NCBI RefSeq assembly: GCF_900129635.1
Contig: NZ_FSRB01000001.1
Coordinates: 1,403,501-1,467,500, forward strand
Source: Singulisphaera sp. GP187
GTDB lineage: Bacteria; Planctomycetota; Planctomycetia; Isosphaerales; Isosphaeraceae
Direction of reading: 5' to 3'
DNA length: 64,000 nt
Shown: piece after piece, positions 1 to 8,337 of the stretch
Position numbering within the stretch: the stretch's first letter is position 1
Layout: each line of letters starts with the position of its first letter
Position numbers and translations under genes: made by a program
Notes under the pieces: generated by a model
Database searches by the model: none
The model's input: the letters and a program-made list of their open reading frames with translations, nothing else
Told to the model about the DNA's origin: nothing

Positions 1-239
1 GAACATGACCATTGTATCCCTCATGCGTGTCCGAGGGAAAGTTTCGCTCAACTTGATTCGAAACGCGTCGGTGAGCCTGCCCGCGACCGCGGGGGAAGTG
101 AAGAGAGAGTTGACGCAGCCGAGGGGCAGGGGGCCGCATGGGCCCTCCTGCCCCCGGACCTAGACGATCCGCGGGGCAATGGCGCGAACCTGGGCGGAGT
201 CTTAGGTTTAAGACAAGCGAATGGTCAAGCGCAGGGGCC
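1..239. other. Leading stretch with no supported gene
   Basis: I see no gene with a convincing start, family match or codon pattern here. The stretch lies downstream of the minus-strand DUF1080 gene. It could hold the regulatory region or edge of a gene outside the window. Confidence 0.4.
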
Positions 240-1091
240 TTACTTCACGAGCGGTCGGACTTCGATTTTGCGGAAGAAGAGCTCGGCCCCTTCGGACTGG
301 AAGAGGATCTTGCCCTTGGTGAGGCTCGACTTGGTTCCGACGTTGACGACATAGCCGTTGACGATGTTGGTGATGGTGTCGCCGTCGCAGATCACTTCCA
401 TCCGGTTCCATTCACCGGTTGGCTTTTCGACGTCGCGCTTGCCACGGAAGCCGAGCACGTCTTTCCATTCCGGGTCGCGGCCCCACCAGTTGTAGCGCTG
501 GTTGACCGTGACCTCATTCCCGCCCTTCTCGTAGTAGAGCTGCTTGTCGGTGGGGCCGACCCGGGTCTCGCAGGTCAGGCTGGGTCGAACGGCCTTACCG
601 TCGATCGTCGCGCCGACCATGATGAAGTCACCGCAACCCCCTTCGATGATCTGGCACTCCTGGGACATCATCCAGCCGCTCCCCGCGGCGCCATCGGGCC
701 CGACGCAGTGAAGCAGGATCCCCGAGTCGCGTGACCGCGCGACGCGAGGGGGCCAGGTCTTATTGCCCCATCGCCACTCGGCGATCAAGTGGTAGTTGCT
801 GTATTCCTCTTGGGTGACGAACCCGCCCCATTCCTGCCCGGAGACGCGAATCTCGCCGTCCTTGACCGTGAAGACCTGGTTGGGGTCTTCCCGTTTATTG
901 TCCTTCGTGTAGGTATAGAACCCGGTAAGGTCCTTGCCATTGAACTGGAAGATCGGCTCGCTCGTCTTGACGAGCGGGACGTCCTTGGCGAACGAGGGTA
1001 CTTCCGTCGGCGAGTCGGCGACTCCCGAGAGGGGCAATAGCACGGTCAGGCCCAGGGCCAGGAAGGTCTTCGGAACACGCAACGGTGTCAT
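240..1091 (-). CDS. Secreted DUF1080 (3-keto-disaccharide hydrolase-like) protein
   Basis: The 283-residue protein starts with a Sec-type signal peptide (basic MTPLRVPK, then a leucine-rich core to about residue 25). A single DUF1080 domain follows, a concanavalin-like jelly roll; FQFNGKDLTGFYTY near residue 48 is the usual entry motif, and GWMMSQECQIIEGG lies mid-domain. Members are exported sugar-binding or 3-keto-glucoside hydrolases, greatly expanded in planctomycetes. The start is a clear ATG. The next gene upstream is a separate small minus-strand gene, so this one is probably monocistronic. The substrate cannot be read from the sequence. A second DUF1080 protein lies at 27592-28203. 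Confidence 0.9.
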   Translation of the reverse strand: MTPLRVPKTFLALGLTVLLPLSGVADSPTEVPSFAKDVPLVKTSEPIFQFNGKDLTGFYTYTKDNKREDPNQVFTVKDGEIRVSGQEWGGFVTQEEYSNYHLIAEWRWGNKTWPPRVARSRDSGILLHCVGPDGAAGSGWMMSQECQIIEGGCGDFIMVGATIDGKAVRPSLTCETRVGPTDKQLYYEKGGNEVTVNQRYNWWGRDPEWKDVLGFRGKRDVEKPTGEWNRMEVICDGDTITNIVNGYVVNVGTKSSLTKGKILFQSEGAELFFRKIEVRPLVK

Positions 1092-1153
1092 CGTTCAACC
1101 TCGGCAAGAGAAACGAAAGAAGGAGGGGGTGGGTGGGTGGGGCAGAGTCGGAA

Positions 1154-1435
1154 TCAAGAGCGTTGGCGGTGAATGTCGGCTCCTTGTCCACGGCAGATTG
1201 TCTCCACACGCGCCATCGACTTTTCGTCGGGGCATGCGATCGACAACACCATTCCCTGGCCGGTCTCGATCTGTTCGGGAGGAGTGACGCCGAGCCGATC
1301 GTTCGGAATGCCGATCGTGCCCAGGATCTGGATCACCAAGTTACCCTGCGCGGAGTTGCGGAAGAACGCAACGACTCGCGGCATCGGTCTGGCTTGCTCG
1401 CTGACCTTGCCCGGCCGGATCTGCGGGATTTCCAT
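1154..1435 (-). CDS. Small conserved hypothetical protein
   Basis: The protein has 93 residues from the ATG at 1435; a TTG six codons upstream is possible. The predicted order is strand-helix-strand-strand-helix (PRVVAFFRNSA, then VIQILGTIGIPNDRL, then MVLSIACPDEKSMARVETIC), which resembles a single ferredoxin-like fold such as ACT, PII or stress-protein domains. I do not recognise a named family. Codon use matches neighbouring genes. It has no signal peptide and no membrane segment, so it is probably cytosolic. Confidence 0.6.
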   Translation of the reverse strand: MEIPQIRPGKVSEQARPMPRVVAFFRNSAQGNLVIQILGTIGIPNDRLGVTPPEQIETGQGMVLSIACPDEKSMARVETICRGQGADIHRQRS

Positions 1436-1666
1436 GGGACTTGCAAACCTCAAGGGGCGGACAACGGCCGTCGCCTACCTCCTCGGGCGGTACACGGCCG
1501 GAACCGGAAAAGGAGAGTTTGACCTCCCCGCAGTCGGGATGCAAGCCACGACCCCCCTTGCTTTCGCGTCGAGAAAACGAACGGCGAGTTCTCTGGCAAT
1601 CGTGGCCTTGGCACCGCGCAACTTGTTAAGATCAGGTTTCATTCGAGGGGGGAGCTGCGCAGCACC

Positions 1667-2536
1667 ATGACATTTTCGACGTGCATCGCCCTGACGCTGG
1701 TCCTCGGCTCCGGCGGCTCTCCGCTGGAACGCGTGGGACGGCTCGACGCTCCGGCGATCCGCGAGGCCTCGGGAATCGTCGCGAGCCGGCGCCATCCCGG
1801 AATCTTCTGGGTCCACAACGACTCCGGCAATCTGCCCTCGCTGTTCGCGGTCAAGCGCGATGGCTCATTGGTCCGCGAGTACCTGGTGCGTGTGCCGAAC
1901 ATCGATTGGGAAGACATTGCCATTGATAACGATGGCCATCTCTATCTGGGCGAGATCGGCAACAACGACGGTCGCTTGCCACTGCGGGCGATCCATCGGA
2001 TCGACGAGCCCGACCCGACGCAACCCGGCACAGGCGCCCTGGTCGTCGAGGCGACCTCGTACTATCGCTTCCCACGTAGCGGCCGGTTCGATGCGGAGAG
2101 TCTGTTCCTTGATGCCGGCCGCGCGGTCGTCGTGGCCAAGACTTTCCACCGCGACGAGGCGGAACTCTTCGCGATTCCGCTCAGCCCCCCTGCGCCGCTG
2201 TTGAGGCCCGCGGTTCCCGAATCGCTGGGTCGGCTGCCCCAATTTCGTGAGCCGGCCACCGGCGCGGACCTCACGCGCGACGGCCGCCTCCTGGCGGTCT
2301 GCGCGGTCAATGTCGCCCGTGTCTACCAGCGCGACCGGTCGGGATTGTGGACGCTCGTCGGCACCGTCCGGTATCAAGCGGATGACGTCGAGGCGATCGC
2401 CTGGGACGGCCTTGACCTGGTCCTTGCCGGCGAGAACCGCGCGCTCTACCGGATCTCCGAGACTGGCTGGCGAACCGGTCGCGAAAAGGTTGCACCGGAC
2501 CCTTCGCTTCGCTCCGCTGAACGATTTAGGAAATGA
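1667..2536 (+). CDS. Secreted propeller-like hypothetical protein
   Basis: The 289-residue protein has a short N-terminal hydrophobic stretch (TFSTCIALTLVLGSG), a likely signal sequence. Motifs ASGIVASRRHPGIFWVHNDS, IDWEDIAIDNDGHLYLGEIG and RFDAESLF are typical of SdiA-regulated or esterase-like phytase/beta-propeller proteins, in which acidic loops bind calcium. The gene lies 25 bp before thiO on the same strand, but the pairing may be accidental. The enzymatic role is unknown; the family call rests on motif appearance only. Confidence 0.7.
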   Translation: MTFSTCIALTLVLGSGGSPLERVGRLDAPAIREASGIVASRRHPGIFWVHNDSGNLPSLFAVKRDGSLVREYLVRVPNIDWEDIAIDNDGHLYLGEIGNNDGRLPLRAIHRIDEPDPTQPGTGALVVEATSYYRFPRSGRFDAESLFLDAGRAVVVAKTFHRDEAELFAIPLSPPAPLLRPAVPESLGRLPQFREPATGADLTRDGRLLAVCAVNVARVYQRDRSGLWTLVGTVRYQADDVEAIAWDGLDLVLAGENRALYRISETGWRTGREKVAPDPSLRSAERFRK

Positions 2537-2561
2537 TTCTCGCTTTGACTTTGATAGGGGA

Positions 2562-3707
2562 ATGAGTCGATTGCAACACGATGTCGTCATCGTCGGAGGA
2601 GGGGTCATCGGCCTCTCGGTCGCTTACGCCTTGGCGAGAGAAGGGATTCACGCCACGCTTCTCGATCGGCGGGAGTTCGGCCGTGAGGCCTCCTGGGCCG
2701 GGGCCGGGTTGTTACCACCTGGTTCCGAACGGCCCCCTGCGCAACCGTACGAGCTGCTTCGTTCCTGGAGTGCCCGGCTCTACCCGAAGTGGTCGGAGAT
2801 GCTCCGCGACGAGACGGGCATCGATAACGGGTTCCGCCGGACCGGCGGCGTCGATGTCGCCTGGACGGAGGACGAAGAGAACGCGCTGCGGACTTCGGCC
2901 GGTCGCTGGCGGAGCGACGGGATCGTCTACGAGCGGCTCGCTCCGGGCGACTACGTTCGCGTCGAACCCGCGTTGAACCCCACCCTTCGGGTCGTCTACT
3001 ACCTGCCCGACCGCTCCCAGATCCGGAATCCGTGGCACCTCGACGCCCTCAAGGCGGCCATCGAGGCGCGTGGTGTTCGACTTCGTCCCAACGAGGCCGT
3101 GGTGGGCTTCGAAACCGCGGAGGGACGGGTTACGGCGGTTCGGACCGAGCAAGGGCGAATCCCGTGCGGACACGTCATCGTCACCGCAGGCGCGTGGTCG
3201 GCCAACCTGCTCGCGATGCTCGGGGTCCAGGCACCTACCCCGCCGGTCAAGGGGCAGATTGTCTTGCTCCGATCGCAAGGAATGGTCCTGAGGCGAATCG
3301 TCGAGCACGGCAGGATGTACCTGGTCCCGCGTGAAGACGGCCGGGTCCTGGTCGGGGCGACCGAGGAGGACGCGGGGTTCGACACCCGCACCACAACGCA
3401 GGGGGTTCGCGACCTGCTCGATGAGGCGATTCGACTCATTCCGGCCTTGGCCCACACCGAAGTGGAGCGCACCTGGGCGGGCCTGAGGCCCGGCAGTATC
3501 GACGGCCGACCGTATCTCGGAACCGTTCCCGGCTATTCGAACCTGCTCGTGGCAACCGGCCACAAACGCTCCGGGTTGCAACTCTCCCCCGCGACGGCCG
3601 AGGCAATCGCCGACCTCGTCCTGGATCGCCCGGCTCGAATTGACTTGAGCCTCTTCCGGATCGATCGCGAGCCAGCGCCCGCCACTGACGACGTTTTCCG
3701 CTCCTGA
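2562..3707 (+). CDS. thiO: Glycine oxidase / FAD-dependent amine oxidase ThiO
   Basis: The protein has 381 residues from the ATG at 2562; the frame is open further upstream, but that part overlaps the previous gene. It opens with a Rossmann FAD motif (DVVIVGGGVIGLSVAYAL) followed by the substrate-region motif SWAGAGLLPPGS, common in planctomycete ThiO. The C-terminal DAO part has RTWAGLRPGSIDGRPYLG and ATGHKRSGLQLSP. ThiO oxidises glycine to iminoglyoxylate for the thiazole half of thiamine. No other thiamine gene is adjacent, so a broader D-amino-acid or sarcosine oxidase role is possible. Confidence 0.82.
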   Translation: MSRLQHDVVIVGGGVIGLSVAYALAREGIHATLLDRREFGREASWAGAGLLPPGSERPPAQPYELLRSWSARLYPKWSEMLRDETGIDNGFRRTGGVDVAWTEDEENALRTSAGRWRSDGIVYERLAPGDYVRVEPALNPTLRVVYYLPDRSQIRNPWHLDALKAAIEARGVRLRPNEAVVGFETAEGRVTAVRTEQGRIPCGHVIVTAGAWSANLLAMLGVQAPTPPVKGQIVLLRSQGMVLRRIVEHGRMYLVPREDGRVLVGATEEDAGFDTRTTTQGVRDLLDEAIRLIPALAHTEVERTWAGLRPGSIDGRPYLGTVPGYSNLLVATGHKRSGLQLSPATAEAIADLVLDRPARIDLSLFRIDREPAPATDDVFRS

Positions 3708-3902
3708 GTCGGCGACTCCGAGCGACTGTGCGGGGCGATTCGATCTTGTTAAGTGGGGGGGACGGCCCACCAGGATTTCTCTACAAGTCGGAACCAGCCG
3801 GGGATGACGATTGGTGTACGGTCAACCAGGCCTGCCACTAGTGGGTCATTCGGCTTGCCCGAGGCCATAAAGCCGGCCCGGGCCCCTCCCAACCGGGGAC
3901 TG

Positions 3903-3934
3903 TGCACCCAGGAGATGTTTCACTCCTGGGTGCA
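3903..3934. terminator. Hairpin between convergent thiO and amidase genes
   Basis: A perfect 12-bp stem (TGCACCCAGGAG paired with CTCCTGGGTGCA) closes an 8-nt loop. It sits between the convergent ends of thiO (3707) and the amidase (3964). There is no long T-tract on either side, so termination may be inefficient or factor-assisted. Confidence 0.55.
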
Positions 3935-3963
3935 GCGCTCTCCATGACTTCGCTCCTTCCCGG

Positions 3964-5373
3964 CTAGATGTCCGGGTGAAGGTCGCGAACAGGGCTTGCC
4001 GTCTCCAGCAGCGAAGCGAGGTGCAGAATCGTCGACTCGGCAAACCAGCTGGAGACCAACTGCACCCCGATCGGAAGTCCGTCAAGGCTCGTGCCGAACC
4101 TGATCGACAAGCCTGGAAGTCCGGTCACGTTCAACGGCACGGTCGCGCCCTGGATGTAGGAGGCGTCCACGGTCTGGCCGTTGATGGTGAACTCTGTGGC
4201 GCCATGGGTGTGGGCTGGGATCGGGAGCACCGGGCAGAGCAGCGCGTCGTAGCGTTGGAAGTAGTCGGCAAAGCCGTCCCTCAGTCGCTCCGCTGCCTGT
4301 TCGGCGTCGATGTAATCCTTCATGGACGTATCGGGCGTCGCGAGCATGGCCTTGGCCATCTTGTAGAGCTCATCGTCGCTGCGGCCGGCTGTCGCTATGG
4401 CGAAAGCGGGCTTGAGCTCCATCACGTGGAGGCGATTGAACGCGTCGAGGGCGAAATCGCGCTCGAGCACCGGGATACGCACGGGCTCGACGACGCAGCC
4501 GGCAACCATGAGCGCCTCGGCCGCCGCCTGCACGGTGGCACCAACCTCGGGGTCGATCGGCCCGAAGCCGGGCTCGACCAGCCAGCCCACCCGAAGCGGT
4601 CGATCCGGCGAGGCTCCCACCCCAACGTCGAAGCCGAGAGTCGTCGTGGAGAAGCCATCGGTGCCATCCGGCCCAACGAGGAGCGAATAGGCCAAAGCGA
4701 TATCGCGAACGCTACGCGCCATCGGGCCCACATGCCAGTTGCGACGTGGCACCCGCGGCCAAATTCCGGTCATCGGGATGCGCCCATGCGTGGGTTTGAG
4801 ACCAATGATGCCGGTATTCGCTGCCGGGCCTCGCACGGAGATAGCGAGATCGGTACCAAGTCCCAGCGGCGACATGCCCGCCGCGATCGCGGCAGACTCT
4901 CCGCCGCTCGACCCGCCGGGCGTGCGATCGAGATTCCAGGGGTTGTTAGCTCTTCCGGTGAGCAGGTTGTCGGTCTCGGTCGAGTAGGAGAATTCGGGGA
5001 GGTTCGTCTTCGCGATCAGGATCGCGCCGGCGGCCTTCAGTCGCGCGACGCTGGTGGCGTCCGCCTTAGGGATGCGGCCTCGGAATATCGGCGAGCCGCG
5101 CTGGGTCAGCACCCCCGCGGTGTCGATCGAATCCTTCGCCGTGAAGGGCACCCCGTGCAGGGGGCCGAGCTCGTCACCAGCCAGGATCGCCGCATCCGCC
5201 GCCCTCGCGGCCTCAAGTACGCCGTCCGCGACCGTGACGATCGCGTTGAGCTCGGGGTTGACGGCCTCGATGCGGTCGAGGTGCGCCCGCATGACCTCGA
5301 CCGGCGAGACTTCACGAGCGCGGATCAGTTCAGCCAGCTTAGTTGCGTCGGTACGGATGATGTCGGTGTTCAT
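3964..5373 (-). CDS. Amidase-signature family amidase
   Basis: The 469-residue protein has the whole amidase-signature core. The catalytic lysine is in HGVPFTAKDSID, the cis-serine is in TPGGSSGGESAA, and the nucleophile serine is in DLAISVRGP, which satisfies the family pattern D-x-[GA]-x-S-[LIVM]-R-x-P. The family hydrolyses linear amides or serves as GatA. A stand-alone gene of this length with no gatB or gatC nearby points to an amide hydrolase. It is divergent from a TetR regulator across a control region with two matching palindromes, so repression by that regulator is likely. The natural substrate is unknown. Confidence 0.88.
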   Translation of the reverse strand: MNTDIIRTDATKLAELIRAREVSPVEVMRAHLDRIEAVNPELNAIVTVADGVLEAARAADAAILAGDELGPLHGVPFTAKDSIDTAGVLTQRGSPIFRGRIPKADATSVARLKAAGAILIAKTNLPEFSYSTETDNLLTGRANNPWNLDRTPGGSSGGESAAIAAGMSPLGLGTDLAISVRGPAANTGIIGLKPTHGRIPMTGIWPRVPRRNWHVGPMARSVRDIALAYSLLVGPDGTDGFSTTTLGFDVGVGASPDRPLRVGWLVEPGFGPIDPEVGATVQAAAEALMVAGCVVEPVRIPVLERDFALDAFNRLHVMELKPAFAIATAGRSDDELYKMAKAMLATPDTSMKDYIDAEQAAERLRDGFADYFQRYDALLCPVLPIPAHTHGATEFTINGQTVDASYIQGATVPLNVTGLPGLSIRFGTSLDGLPIGVQLVSSWFAESTILHLASLLETASPVRDLHPDI

Positions 5374-5385
5374 CAGCCTCCCTCC

Positions 5386-5403
5386 CTACCAAGTAGTTGG
5401 TGG
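5386..5403. promoter_or_regulatory. Operator-like palindrome 1 (amidase side)
   Basis: CTACCAA-GTAG-TTGGTGG is an imperfect palindrome 13 bp upstream of the amidase start. It is a near copy of the site at 5427-5444. Both lie between the divergent amidase and TetR genes, as expected for a TetR-family operator. Confidence 0.65.
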
Positions 5404-5426
5404 ATTGACCATCAACGTTGACTTCC

Positions 5427-5444
5427 CTACCAAGTGGTTGGTAG
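5427..5444. promoter_or_regulatory. Operator-like palindrome 2 (regulator side)
   Basis: CTACCAA-GTGG-TTGGTAG is a perfect 7-bp inverted repeat with a 4-bp spacer. Its start lies 41 bp (about four helical turns) from the start of site 1, so dimers could bind on the same DNA face. It lies 77 bp before the regulator ATG. Confidence 0.68.
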
Positions 5445-5520
5445 ATTCACTCTAGGGGACGATTCTTCCTTGTCAAGGCGCGCCTATCGTTTTGGGGTCG
5501 AGTGGGCAGGAGGCGGTGAA

Positions 5521-6120
5521 ATGACTTCAGACTCTCGGGAAAAGATCCTGGCCGCGGCAAAACGGGTCGCGCAGGCTCGTGGCTACAGTGGCTTGAATTT
5601 CCGCGACGTCGCGGAGGTCGTGGGCATCAAGGCCGCGAGTATCTACCACCACTTCCCGAGCAAGGCCGATCTCGGCGCGGCGGTAGCCAGGCGTTATTGG
5701 GAGGACTCCGCGGCGGCTCTTGAGGCCATGTCGGCCGAAGCCTCGGATCCGATCCGCTGCCTGAGCCTCTATCCCGAGACGTTTCGCACAGCGCTCGAGA
5801 ATGAGAATCGCCTGTGCCTCTGCAGCTTCATGGCCGCAGAATACGACGACTTGCCGGAGCTGGTGAAGAATGAGGTCCAGACCTTCGCCGACATCAATGT
5901 GGCATGGCTCAGCAGGGTCCTATCCGCTGCGGCGGTGACCGGTCCCGAAGAGAGCGAACAGCGGGCCCGCGCCATCTTCGCCGCCGTCGCCGGCGCACAG
6001 CTTTTTGCAAGGAGCCGCTCCGATATCTCGCTCTATGACGCGTTGATCGTGGGCTATCGCGCGGCCGGCCTCCTACCAGCGACTGGCGAACTCATAGCCG
6101 ACGTTCGCTGCGCCCCCTAG
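5521..6120 (+). CDS. TetR/AcrR family transcriptional regulator
   Basis: The protein has 199 residues from the ATG at 5521, chosen because AGGAGG lies just upstream. The N-terminal helix-turn-helix (SREKILAAAKRVAQARG, then FRDVAEVVGIKAASIYHHF, residues about 4-50) is typical of TetR. The C-terminal ligand domain is helical (LSLYPETFRTALENENRLC and AIFAAVAGAQLFARSR). It probably represses itself and the divergent amidase through the two palindromes between them. The inducer is unknown but may be an amide or its product. Confidence 0.9.
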   Translation: MTSDSREKILAAAKRVAQARGYSGLNFRDVAEVVGIKAASIYHHFPSKADLGAAVARRYWEDSAAALEAMSAEASDPIRCLSLYPETFRTALENENRLCLCSFMAAEYDDLPELVKNEVQTFADINVAWLSRVLSAAAVTGPEESEQRARAIFAAVAGAQLFARSRSDISLYDALIVGYRAAGLLPATGELIADVRCAP

Positions 6121-6423
6121 ACCGCCTTTGCTGCACTCGGGTGTTCCACCAGGTCGTGTTTGCTTTAGGCGTTTCTCGCTTCGCAGGTCGGGTGCTTTCG
6201 GATTCCGCTTCGATCCGGTCCTTTCGGGACGGCCTGCGGCCCCATTCGCCGGTCTGCGAGACCTGCTTATGGCTACGAGCAAGCCAAATGACCCACGAAC
6301 AGGTTGGCCCGAGTGGGAGCACTTTCCACCTCGCGGGTAAAACCTGGTGGGCCGTGCCCACCCTCCAAGTTAGAATGGCCTCGCGCCCACGTTTTTCATG
6401 AGGATTGAGGAAGGAATTTCACG
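6121..6423. other. 303-bp gap with a short repeated palindrome
   Basis: No gene is supported. The near-palindrome GGTGGGCCGTGCCCACC (6346-6362) recurs as its exact reverse complement at 33916-33932. A good ribosome-binding site (GAGGAAGGA) precedes the ATG at 6424. Confidence 0.5.
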
Positions 6424-7359
6424 ATGCCGCGGCCTTTGATTCTATTGGGAAGTTTGCTGGTGGTCGGCTTGACGGTCGGCCTTGAAGCGGCCGCGGAGTC
6501 CAGTGCCGAGGCCAAAGCGCAGGGCCAGGGCATTTGCCCGACCGACTCATCCCGAGCGATCGCTCGGAAGATTCTCGATGACTCGCTCCCCCAAGCCGAG
6601 CGTGAGGCACTCGTCGCCCAACATCCCGAGACGTCGGCGGAACTGATCGTCGCGATGGTGGAGGACCTGACCCCGGGCACGGACGAGGAGTATCGCCGGA
6701 TTCCCTGGATTTGGCGAGTCGCGATCGCGGGAGGCCGGCGCAACGATGTCAAGGAACTCGCACAGCTTCTCGACGCGTCGCTGCCGGCTCCGTCGGCTCG
6801 TCTCGACGATTGGCGCGCGGTTGTCATCGGCGGCGGCCTGATTAACGGAGTCAGCCTCGAGGACGTTTGGCCGGCCGTGCGGTTCGAGCAAGTCCTCGCC
6901 GGTCGTCCTGATCTCATGCCGCGGTGGCGCGAGGCGATCAAGCTCGCGTCGGTGATGGCCGATGACGATAAAATCAAGACAGGCACACGTTATGATGCAT
7001 TGCGGATGCTCGGTGTTGAGCCCTGGGACCGGAGCGGTGCTCAGCTCTTCCGCTACCTGGTCAAGGGCGTTCATCCCGAACTGCAACAGGGGGGTGTCAG
7101 TGGCCTGGCCGACGTTCCGACTCCGTGCGCCGGGCCTGCCCTGCTGTCGGGCATGAACCACTATTCGCCTCACGTTCAGAATTTCGCCCTTGATGCCTTG
7201 CTTCGCGATGAAGGCCGGGTTTCTGCCCTCCTCGACGCCGTGGCGGAAGGCCGGCTTGCGAAGAGTAAGCTGGGGGCGAAGCGGATTGCGACGCTGGTGA
7301 ACTACCCGCAAGAAGACCTGAAACGACGCGCAGTCGAGCTCCTGGGCACCGAGAAGTAA
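6424..7359 (+). CDS. Secreted helical (HEAT-like) hypothetical protein
   Basis: The 311-residue protein starts with a signal peptide (PRPLILLGSLLVVGLTVGLEA). The rest is a string of amphipathic helices, with segments such as YLVKGVHPELQQGGVSGLAD and VQNFALDALLRDEGRVSALL that look like HEAT or armadillo-type repeats. No catalytic motif is visible. The start has a strong ribosome-binding site. It converges with the DeoR gene. The function is unknown; a periplasmic scaffold is possible but not shown. Confidence 0.72.
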   Translation: MPRPLILLGSLLVVGLTVGLEAAAESSAEAKAQGQGICPTDSSRAIARKILDDSLPQAEREALVAQHPETSAELIVAMVEDLTPGTDEEYRRIPWIWRVAIAGGRRNDVKELAQLLDASLPAPSARLDDWRAVVIGGGLINGVSLEDVWPAVRFEQVLAGRPDLMPRWREAIKLASVMADDDKIKTGTRYDALRMLGVEPWDRSGAQLFRYLVKGVHPELQQGGVSGLADVPTPCAGPALLSGMNHYSPHVQNFALDALLRDEGRVSALLDAVAEGRLAKSKLGAKRIATLVNYPQEDLKRRAVELLGTEK

Positions 7360-7403
7360 GCCGTCTTTGGGGTATTGTCGCTTTTAAGGCGAGCGAAGAT
7401 TGA

Positions 7404-8159
7404 TCAGGCCAGGACGATTTCGATTCCCAACTCGCGGAGTTGCTGGAGCACTTCCGGCGAAGCATCGCGGTCGGTCACCAGATGGGTCACGCGGCCTGCC
7501 GGGGCGATCAGGTGTGACGAGACCGTGCCGAGTTTTTCGCCGGTCGCGAGCACGATGACCCGCGACGCATAAGCGACCATCGCGCGCTTGACCTCGGCTT
7601 CTTCGGCGTCGAACGTCGTGATCCCGGCTTCGGGATGGACGGCGGCCGCGCCGAGGATGCAGACATCCGGACGGATCAACCGATAGGCGTCGACCGTTGC
7701 GACGCCGTTACTGGCACGCGCTGACTTGAAGAGACGGCCGCCGATGACGATGCCCTCGGCCACTGGGTGCTCGGCCAACGCCGTGGCGGCCGGGAGACTA
7801 TGGGTGACCACCGTGACGGCGAAATCGGCGGGCAGGTTTTCGATCACCGCCAGCGACGTCGTGCCGGCATCCAGCGCAATGAGCTCGCCCGGGTGCAAGA
7901 GCCGGACGGCGGCGGCGCCGATCCGCCGCTTGGCCTCGGTCGATTCCTTCTGTCGCGAGGAATATTCCACCGAGATCGACGACCGGGGCAACGCGCCTCC
8001 ATGGACCCGCTGCAGCAAACCCGCCTTATCCAACTCGCGCAGGTCGCGGCGAATCGTGTCCTCCGAGACGCCGAACCGCCGGCTCAGTCCCGAAGCCAGG
8101 ACCTTACCTTCGCGCTGGAGCACCTCGAGCAAAGCCCGTTGTCGCTCGGCAGTGAGCAT
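7404..8159 (-). CDS. DeoR family sugar-metabolism regulator
   Basis: The 251-residue protein has the DeoR winged helix at residues about 1-55 (AERQRALLEVLQREGKV, then SEDTIRRDLRELDKAGLLQR and VHGGA). The DeoRC sensor domain carries the phosphate/sugar-binding DAGTTSLAVIENLP motif. I chose the ATG at 8159 because its spacing from the GGGAGGG site is better than that of the ATG at 8165. It is divergent from an MFS transporter that is followed by a HAD phosphatase, an arrangement that suggests control by a phosphosugar over uptake and dephosphorylation of a sugar. The ligand is unknown. Confidence 0.9.
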   Translation of the reverse strand: MLTAERQRALLEVLQREGKVLASGLSRRFGVSEDTIRRDLRELDKAGLLQRVHGGALPRSSISVEYSSRQKESTEAKRRIGAAAVRLLHPGELIALDAGTTSLAVIENLPADFAVTVVTHSLPAATALAEHPVAEGIVIGGRLFKSARASNGVATVDAYRLIRPDVCILGAAAVHPEAGITTFDAEEAEVKRAMVAYASRVIVLATGEKLGTVSSHLIAPAGRVTHLVTDRDASPEVLQQLRELGIEIVLA

Positions 8160-8337
8160 GAGCATAAACCCTCCCGACTTTTCCACAGTTTAACAGATCC
8201 CGCACAAACCCGCTTCAATCCGCATGAAGATTGCGGGTAGTTGCATGGTTAGCCTTGATTCCGCGGATATCGCGTCAATAATAAGGGCTGAGTCGGCATT
8301 TGCGTGCAGTATCAAGCATGAGGCCCGGTGTTTTTCC

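Noticed and set aside
2247..2561. Extended N-terminus for ThiO
   Set aside because: The frame is open, but it overlaps the previous gene in another frame and lacks any FAD-enzyme sequence; the Rossmann motif begins right after 2562.
3976..5421. Long plus-strand open frame opposite the amidase
   Set aside because: This is the antisense shadow of a well-supported amidase gene; it is Arg/Asp/His-rich with no family motif.
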